From contig JAAKBF010000140.1 in assembly GCA_012656075.1 (NCBI GenBank), forward strand, positions 1-64,000: 64,000 nucleotides of DNA, written 5' to 3'. The DNA is from Phytophthora hibernalis (Eukaryota; Oomycota; Peronosporomycetes; Peronosporales; Peronosporaceae). A model generated the notes under the pieces. It was given only the letters and a program-made list of their open reading frames with translations, was not told where the DNA came from and searched no databases. Positions 56,425-64,000 of this stretch are shown in pieces. The translations under genes were made by a program, and so were the position numbers. Position 1 is the first letter of the stretch; each line of letters starts with the position of its first letter.

Positions 56425-57830
56425 ATGGAAGAAGGCTATCGCTGGGTTCGAGTCACTCATTGCGAACAAGACCTGGAAGGTGGTTTCTAAACCAGCACAC
56501 CAGCGCCCGATCCGCCGCCGCTGGGTATTCGCGTTGAAACGCGATGAAAAGGGACAGGTGGCCCGGCACAAGGCTCGTTTGGTGGCCAAGGACTATTCAC
56601 AGCGCCATGGAATCGACTACGAAGAGACGTACTTGCCAGTGGCCTACCTGAACTCGATCCGTGCGAAATTGGCCAAGTGTTGCGCCGACGGATTCGAAGT
56701 TGAGCAGTGCGACTTTGACACGGTTTTTTTGTATGGAAAACTCGAAGAGGAGATCTACATGGATTTTTCTGAAGGACTTCGAGGATTTCTGATATTGGCA
56801 GAAGCAGAAGGTGAAGATGACGTCGTGTGCATGCTTTTGCAAAGTTTGTACACGCATCACCCGTCTGGAACGAGACCATTGACAATCATCTCAAGACCAT
56901 GGGGTTCAAGTCCGCTGATGCGGATCCATGTGTCTACACGAGAGGTGAAGGTGACGACGAGTGCATTGTATGTCTCTATGTCGACGACATGCTGATTGCA
57001 TCGCGTAATCGAGATGTGATTTCTTCGGTCAAGTCTGGTATTGCGGAGAAATTTCGGATCAAGGATTTAAGACGAGCCCGCTTGATTCTCGGCATCGAGA
57101 TCGATTACGACATGCAACGGAAGACGTTGGGAATCAGCCAGCGAGCGTACGCCGATTCGATCATCAAGAAACTCGGTCAAGAAAATGCGAAGCCATCCCT
57201 GACTCCACTTGACCCTAGTATTCAGTTGACCAATGAAGAGGAACCACAGACCGACGAGTAGAAAACCAAGATGAAGTCGAAGCCGTATCGCTCGCTCGTC
57301 GGCAGTCTCATGAATCTGACTTGTGGCACCCGACCTGACATTTCGGTTGCCGTTGCCAAGCTGAGTCGTTTCTTGGAGAATCCTGGCGTTAAACACTGGG
57401 GTGCTGGTATCAGAGTGGTGAGATACCTGTTGAAGCCCAAGGACCTCGGCATCGTGTACGACGGATTACATGGAACGGATCTCGTTCGATTACGCGCTCC
57501 AGGTTTGATGACGCGCTGTGGGAGCCGATGACGCGCTGCACGATTGATTAGGCGCTCGTGAAAGAAGTGGTGTGGATGCGACTTCTACTTAAGGATCTGG
57601 GCTCACCTCAGAATGATGCTACGGTGATCTATGAAGACAACCAATGTGCGATGGCGTTGGCCAAGAACGTGGATATCAATCTCGCACCAAGCATATCGAC
57701 ATTCGCTATTACTTCATTCGTGAGAAGGTTTCAAGTGGCGAAGTTGAGCTCGAGTACGTTGAATCCAAGAATCAACTCGCTGACTTCTTGACGAAGGCAC
57801 TGTGGACGAATAAAAAATTCTGCTCGAGCG
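56425..57830 (+). pseudogene. copia 2 reverse transcriptase-RNase H
   Basis: RT: ARLVAKDYSQRHGIDYEETY, EVEQCDFDTVFLYGKLEEEI (AFL altered to VFL), a deletion/frame change near 56860, then CLYVDDMLIASRNRD (catalytic, about 56970), YRSLVGSLMNLTCGTRPDIS, ENPGVKHWGAGIRVVRYLL. RNase H: VIYEDNQCAMALAKN (57626), then in another frame KHIDIRYYFIREKV and KNQLADFLTKAL, the normal copia end. Confidence 0.85.
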
Positions 57831-57867
57831 CAGCAACATTACCGAAATGGTCGAGTAGACTGCAAAT

Positions 57868-57901
57868 TGAGTGGGGGTGTTGCCCCCAACACCCCCACTC
57901 A
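57868..57901. repeat. G-rich hairpin at purine tract/3' LTR start of copia 2
   Basis: TGAGTGGGGGTGTT and its exact reverse complement are separated by GCCCCC. The left arm contains the purine tract. Such a fold at the LTR edge is unusually strong. Confidence 0.85.
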
Positions 57902-57929
57902 TTTTCTCCCAAGTTTGGTTGGAAGAAAA

Positions 57930-58120
57930 CCCTAAACCTAAACCCTAAACCCTAAACCCTAAACCCTAAACCTAAACCTAAACCTAAACCCACCTAAACC
58001 CTAAACCCTAAACCCTAAACCCTAAACCCTAAACCCAACCCTAAACCTTAACCCTAAACCCTAAACCCTAAACCCTAAACCCTAAACCCTAAACCTAAAC
58101 CTAAACTAAACCTAAACCCT
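57930..58120. repeat. internal telomeric repeat array (CCCTAAA)n
   Basis: About 190 bp of CCCTAAA with variant CCTAAA and other imperfect units. The C-rich strand reads left to right, as at a left chromosome end, so the array would cap the sequence to its right. Followed by 150 bp of unique sequence and then the satellite. Confidence 0.95.
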
Positions 58121-58270
58121 TGGATAAATATCAATATCAATGCTATGAATAAGGAAAGGTTGAGGACTCTGGGCGAAACCGGAGCGAGGACACTTGACCA
58201 CTTGAGAGGTAGAAGGAAGATTCGAGATTGATTTATCGGAGATACTCTAACTAGCTCGTCCAATTATTTT
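58121..58270. other. junction between telomere array and satellite
   Basis: 150 bp without similarity to the satellite or to other parts of this window. Confidence 0.5.
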
Positions 58271-61200
58271 AGATTGATTCGTTTACGTGCTGAATTAGTT
58301 GCTCTCTATGTATCAGAGGTACCGTCCCCTCTCGTGGGTAACATTAGTAAGTGAGTGAGTGAGTGAGTGAGTGAGTGGATGGGTGTGAGCGTATATGACA
58401 TGACAACAACAACAACAAAAGACACATGCCAAAAGTTGGCATTTTCGGATTTGTTGTTGTTCGAAATGACAAAAATCATTTTCAGTGCTTTGTTGTGACA
58501 TTTGACGATGTTGTTGTGACAAAACTTGACGACAAAAACGCAAAAACGCAAGAACGCAAAAACGCAAGAATGCAAGGACGCAAGTACGCGAAAACGCAAA
58601 ACCCCAAAATCGCAAGAAAGCAAGAACACAAAACACAAAAACGCACGAACGCAAGAACGCACGAACGCAAAATGCAAGGATAGCTTCCAATAAGGCTAGT
58701 ACAAGGGCGATAAACCCTGTACAAGTGCTGTTGATTGTGGTAAAGTTTACAGATCATCATTATAGCTAGTACAAGAGCAATGAAGCCTGTATAAGCGCTG
58801 TCGACCGCGGTAGAGTTTCCAGATGAGTATTATCGCTAGTAGTTCAAGCGCAATGAAGCCTGTACAATACTGCTAATACGCAAGAACGCACAAACGCAAG
58901 AACGCAAGATCGCAAAAATGTAAGAATAGCTTCTAATTTTGCAAGTACAAAGGCGATAAACACTGTACAAGTTCTGTCGACCGCGGTATGGTTTCCAGAT
59001 GAATATTGTAGCTAGTACAAGAGCAATGAAGCGTGTACAAGCGATGTCCACCGCCAACAAGTAACAGTTCACTATTTCTACCAACAATTGCCGCTGATGC
59101 AGTCTCGCCTCGTTGCCGTATCTCTGTTGAACAGCCAAGTTTATCCTTCCTGGTGATATTGTTGTTTTCATCCATTTTGGCAAACATAGGGTCTCCTGTC
59201 CCGAGATAGCTGGTCTGAAATAAAGTCCAACCCCGAGACAGCAAACGATCAAGTTCGAAATGTAGCAGGCAAATAGGTTGTGCTGCTACCGTATGTCGGT
59301 TATTGAGACAGCATTGTGGTTTGCCGCCTTTGAATGGTGTAAATGAGTGGTATATCTTTATCGTTGATGCCATCTCCCACCGTTGGTGTCACGGCTGGCT
59401 ACTGGAGCATGCCACTCCGATTTGGGTCCCAAGATAGACGTACTTATCACGATTTGTAAATAGGACCCCTCAGCGATGCGGAACTAAAATGAAAGGCCAA
59501 AAGGTTGAGACCCACCATACATGTGATGTCTGCTAGTCTTATCGATTGGTTTTACCCATTTTTAGATTGATTCGTTTACGTGCTGAATTAGTTGCTCTCT
59601 ATGTATCAGAGGTACCGTCCCCTCTCGTGGGTAACATTAGTAAGTGAGTGAGTGAGTGAGTGAGTGAGTGGATGGGTGTGAGCGTATATGACATGACAAC
59701 AACAACAACAAAGACACATGCCAAAAGTTGGCATTTTCGGATTTGTTGTTGTTCGAAATGACAAAAATCATTTTCAGTGCTTTGTTGTGACATTTGACGA
59801 TGTTGTTGTGACAAAACTTGACGACAAAAACGCAAGAACGCAAAAACGCAAGAATGCAAGGACGCAAGTACGCGAAAACGCAAAACCCCAAAATCGCAAG
59901 AAAGCAAGAACACAAAAACACAAAAACGCACGAACGCAAGAACGCACGAACGCAAAAATGCAAGGATAGCTTCCAATTAAGCTAGTACAAGGGCGATAAA
60001 CCCTGTACAAGTGCTGTTGATTGTGGTAAAGTTTACAGATCATCATTATAGCTAGTACAAGAGCAATGAAGCCTGTATAAGCGCTGTCGACCGCGGTAGA
60101 GTTTCCAGATGAGTATTATCGCTAGTAGTTCAAGCGCAATGAAGCCTGTACAATACTGCTAATACGCAAGAACGCACAAACGCAAGAACGCAAGATCGCA
60201 AAAATGTAAGAATAGCTTCTAATTTTGCAAGTACAAAGGCGATAAACACTGTACAAGTTCTGTCGACCGCGGTATGGTTTCCAGATGAATATTGTAGCTA
60301 GTACAAGAGCAATGAAGCGTGTACAAGCGATGTCCACCGCCAACAAGTAACAGTTCACTATTTCTACCAACAATTGCCGCTGATGCAGTCTCGCCTCGTT
60401 GCCGTATCTCTGTTGAACAGCCAAGTTTATCCTTCCTGGTGATATTGTTGTTTTCATCCATTTTGGCAAACATAGGGTCTCCTGTCCCGAGATAGCTGGT
60501 CTGAAATAAAGTCCAACCCCGAGACAGCAAACGATCAAGTTCGAAATGTAGCAGGTAAATAGGTTTGTGCTGCTACCGTATGTCGGCTATTGAGACAGCA
60601 TTGTGGTTTGCCGCCTTTGAATGGTGTAAATGAGTGGTATATCTTTATCGTTGATGCCATCATCCCACCGTTGGTGTCACGGCTGGCTACTGGAGCATGC
60701 CACTCCGATTTGGGTCCCAAGATAGACGTACTTATCACGATTTGTAAATAGGACCCCTCAGCGATGCGGAACTAAAATGAAAGGCCAAAAGGTTGAGACC
60801 CACCATACATGTGATGTCTGCTAGTCTTATCGATTGGTTTTACCCATTTTTAGATTGATTCGTTTACGTGCTGAATTAGTTGCTCTCTATGTATCAGAGG
60901 TACCGTCCCCTCTCGTGGGTAACATTAGTAAGTGAGTGAGTGAGTGAGTGAGTGAGTGGATGGGTGTGAGCGTATATGACATGACAACAACAACAACAAA
61001 AGACACATGCCAAAAGTTGGCATTTTCGGATTTGTTGTTGTTCGAAATGACAAAAATCATTTTCAGTGCTTTGTTGTGACATTTGACGATGTTGTTGGGA
61101 CAAAACTTGACGACAAAAACGCAAAAACGCAAAACGCAAGAATGCACGCAAGTACGCGAAAACGCAAAACCCCAAAATCGCAAGAAAGCAAGAACACAAA

Positions 61201-64000
61201 AACACAAAAACGCACGAACGCAAGAACGCACGAACGCAAAAATGCAAGGATAGCTTCCAATTAAGCTAGTACAAGGGCGATAAACCCTGTACAAGTGCTG
61301 TTGATTGTGGTAAAGTTTACAGATCATCATTATAGCTAGTACAAGAGCAATGAAGCCTGTATAAGCGCTGTCGACCGCGGTAGAGTTTCCAGATGAGTAT
61401 TATCGCTAGTACAAGAGCAATGAAGCGTGTACAAGCGATGTCCACCGCCAACAAGTAACAGTTCACTAACAGTTCACTATTTCTACCAACAATTGCCGCT
61501 GATGCAGTCTCGCCTCGTTGCCGTATCTCTGTTGAACAGCCAGTTTATCCTTCCTGGTGATATTGTTGTTTTCATCCATTTTGGCAAACATAGGGTCTCC
61601 TGTCCCGAGATAGCTGGTCTGAAATAAAGTCCAACCCCGAGACAGCAAACGATCAAGTTCGAAATGTAGCAGGTAAATAGGTTTGTGCTGCTACCGTATG
61701 TCGGTTATTGAGACAGCATTGTGGTTTGCCGCCTTTGAATGGTGTAAATGAGTGGTATATCTTTATCGTTGATGCCATCATCCCACCGTTGGTGTCACGG
61801 CTGGCTACTGGAGCATGCCACTCCGATTTGGGTCCCAAGATAGACGTACTTATCACGATTTGTAAATAGGACCCCTCAGCGATGCGGAACTAAAATGAAA
61901 GGCCAAAAGGTTGAGACCCACCATACATGTGATGTCTGCTAGTCTTATCGATTGGTTTTACCCATTTTTAGATTGATTCGTTTACGTGCTGAATTAGTTG
62001 CTCTCTATGTATCAGAGGTACCGTCCCCTCTCGTGGGTAACATTAGTAAGTGAGTGAGTGAGTGAGTGAGTGGATGGGTGTGAGCGTATATGACATGACA
62101 ACAACAACAACAAAAGACACATGCCAAAAGTTGGCATTTTCGGATTTGTTGTTGTTCGAAATGACAAAAATCATTTTCAGTGCTTTGTTGTGACATTTGA
62201 CGATGTTGTTGTGACAAAACTTGACGACAAAAACGCAAGAACGCAAAAACGCAAGAATGCAAGGACGCAAGTACGCGAAAACGCAAAACCCCAAAATCGC
62301 AAGAAAGCAAGAACACAAAAACACAAAAACGCACGAACGCAAGAACGCACGAACGCAAAAATGCAAGGATAGCTTCCAATTAAGCTAGTACAAGGGCGAT
62401 AAACCCTGTACAAGTGCTGTTGATTGTGGTAAAGTTTACAGATCATCATTATAGCTAGTACAAGAGCAATGAAGCCTGTATAAGCGCTGTCGACCGCGGT
62501 AGAGTTTCCAGATGAGTATTATCGCTAGTAGTTCAAGCGCAATGAAGCCTGTACAATACTGCTAATACGCAAGAACGCACAAACGCAAGAACGCAAGATC
62601 GCAAAAATGTAAGAATAGCTTCTAATTTTGCAAGTACAAAGGCGATAAACACTGTACAAGTTCTGTCGACCGCGGTATGGTTTCCAGATGAATATTGTAG
62701 CTAGTACAAGAGCAATGAAGCGTGTACAAGCGATGTCCACCGCCAACAAGTAACAGTTCACTATTTCTACCAACAATTGCCGCTGATGCAGTCTCGCCTC
62801 GTTGCCGTATCTCTGTTGAACAGCCAAGTTTATCCTTCCTGGTGATATTGTTGTTTTCATCCATTTTGGCAAACATAGGGTCTCCTGTCCCGAGATAGCT
62901 GGTCTGAAATAAAGTCCAACCCCGAGACAGCAAACGATCAAGTTCGAAATGTAGCAGGCAAATAGGTTGTGCTGCTACCGTATGTCGGTTATTGAGACAG
63001 CATTGTGGTTTGCCGCCTTTGAATGGTGTAAATGAGTGGTATATCTTTATCGTTGATGCCATCATCCCACCGTTGGTGTCACGGCTGGCTACTGGAGCAT
63101 GCCACTCCGATTTGGGTCCCAAGATAGACGTACTTATCACGATTTGTAAATAGGACCCCTCAGCGATGCGGAACTAAAATGAAAGGCCAAAAGGTTGAGA
63201 CCCACCATACATGTGATGTCTGCTAGTCTTATCGATTGGTTTTACCCATTTTTAGATTGATTCGTTTACGTGCTGAATTAGTTGCTCTCTATGTATCAGA
63301 GGTACCGTCCCCTCTCGTGGGTAACATTAGTAAGTGAGTGAGTGAGTGAGTGAGTGGATGGGTGTGAGCGTATATGACATGACAACAACAACAACAAAAG
63401 ACACATGCCAAAAGTTGGCATTTTCGGATTTGTTGTTGTTCGAAATGACAAAAATCATTTTCAGTGCTTTGTTGTGACATTTGACGATGTTGTTGTGACA
63501 AAACTTGACGACAAAAACGCAAGAACGCAAAAACGCAAGAATGCAAGGACGCAAGTACGCGAAAACGCAAAACCCCAAAATCGCAAGAAAGCAAGAACAC
63601 AAAAACACAAAAACGCACGAACGCAAGAACGCACGAACGCAAAAATGCAAGGATAGCTTCCAATTAAGCTAGTACAAGGGCGATAAACCCTGTACAAGTG
63701 CTGTTGATTGTGGTAAAGTTTACAGATCATCATTATAGCTAGTACAAGAGCAATGAAGCCTGTATAAGCGCTGTCGACCGCGGTAGAGTTTCCAGATGAG
63801 TATTATCGCTAGTAGTTCAAGCGCAATGAAGCCTGTACAATACTGCTAATACGCAAGAACGCACAAACGCAAGAACGCAAGATCGCAAAAATGTAAGAAT
63901 AGCTTCTAATTTTGCAAGTACAAAGGCGATAAACACTGTACAAGTTCTGTCGACCGCGGTATGGTTTCCAGATGAATATTGTAGCTAGTACAAGAGCAAT
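58271..64000 (+). repeat. subtelomeric ~1.28-kb tandem satellite, 4 units plus a partial
   Basis: Units begin (AGATTGATTCGTTTACGTGC) at 58271, 59564, 60852, 61970 and 63254: lengths 1293, 1288, 1118, 1284, then truncated by the window end. Each holds a (GTGA)n run, a (CAA)n run, an 8-bp-type minisatellite AACGCAAG/AACGCAAA of about 130 bp, and several diverged ~75-80-bp subrepeats (GCTAGTACAAGRGCRATGAA...). Open frames such as FLRSCVLAFVR are products of the minisatellite, not genes. Confidence 0.97.

Larger units (their letters stand above)
55518..57929 (+). mobile_element. Ty1/copia retrotransposon 2, internally deleted, abutting telomeric repeats
   Basis: Gag and protease are followed directly by reverse transcriptase; integrase is missing (junction near 56420). 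RNase H is partly deleted near 57515. A purine tract GAGTGGGGG (57869 onward) followed by TGTTG marks the probable start of the 3' LTR, which lasts only about 50 bp before the telomeric array at 57930. Confidence 0.85.

Noticed and set aside
58060..58120. True chromosome end
   Set aside because: Sequence continues for kilobases on both sides and the array contains many variant units, so within this assembly it is internal.
58306..63733. Long open frames in the satellite encoding FLRSCVLAF-type repeats
   Set aside because: They are translations of the AACGCAAR minisatellite in several frames on both strands, repeated with every satellite unit. There is no start context or domain.
57930..64000. 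CRISPR-like array
   Set aside because: The regular repeats are telomeric and satellite DNA in a eukaryote. There are no short identical repeats separated by unique spacers and no cas genes.

Overview
This window looks like a repeat-rich, subtelomeric piece of an oomycete genome, most likely Phytophthora or a close relative. The evidence is an array of CCCTAAA/TTTAGGG telomere-type repeats, GT-AG introns of about 50-80 bp, GC-rich housekeeping-like genes set in AT-rich repeats, and a mixture of mobile elements (tyrosine-recombinase retroelements, Mutator, PIF/Harbinger, pogo, Tc1, piggyBac-like and copia) typical of that group. The species cannot be named from the sequence alone.

Layout: 1-3.3 kb holds degenerate, unrecognised open frames. 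3318-12788 is a large near-palindrome: two arms of about 4.06 kb around a 1.35 kb spacer. Each arm carries a SWEET sugar transporter and a divergently transcribed Gfo/Idh/MocA-family oxidoreductase. The right-arm pair is intact; the left-arm pair is frameshifted, mostly at homopolymers. 13.7-19.4 kb is a DIRS-group retroelement (gag-like, RT-RNase H, tyrosine recombinase) with A1-[ORFs]-B1-A2-B2 split direct repeats, the PAT/Ngaro architecture. It is followed by a complete but mutated pogo-like DNA transposon with introns (19.5-21.2 kb).

21.6-24.5 kb is a composite patch: an inverted stray copy of the window's own subtelomeric satellite, a piggyBac-type TTAA MITE, and a probable relic of a Polinton-like DNA virus (capsid-like fragment, paired FGKYKG-type small domains, a small zinc-finger ORF, a polymerase-like N-terminal fragment), ending at two perfect palindromes. 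25-30 kb holds a Ulp1-like protease gene relic, a second TTAA MITE and a Mutator-like (MULE) transposase. 30-34 kb has no recognisable intact gene. 34.3-36.1 kb is a nested pair: a Tc1 remnant containing a 1035-bp element with perfect 84-bp inverted repeats and a 9-bp target duplication, which carries a degenerate 2-oxoglutarate/Fe(II) dioxygenase plus zinc-finger gene.

The only clear long host gene outside the palindrome is an OSCA/TMEM63/CSC1-type membrane channel (36.25-38.97 kb, minus strand, apparent frameshifts). 39-50 kb is again relics: PIF/Harbinger transposase and Myb-like partners, a SET-domain fragment, and a second MULE. 49.7-54.0 and 55.5-57.9 kb are two broken Ty1/copia elements. 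The second stops just inside its putative 3' LTR and abuts about 190 bp of telomeric repeats whose orientation caps the sequence to the right, where five copies (one partial) of a ~1.28-kb satellite run to the window end. I found no CRISPR array, rRNA or convincing tRNA.
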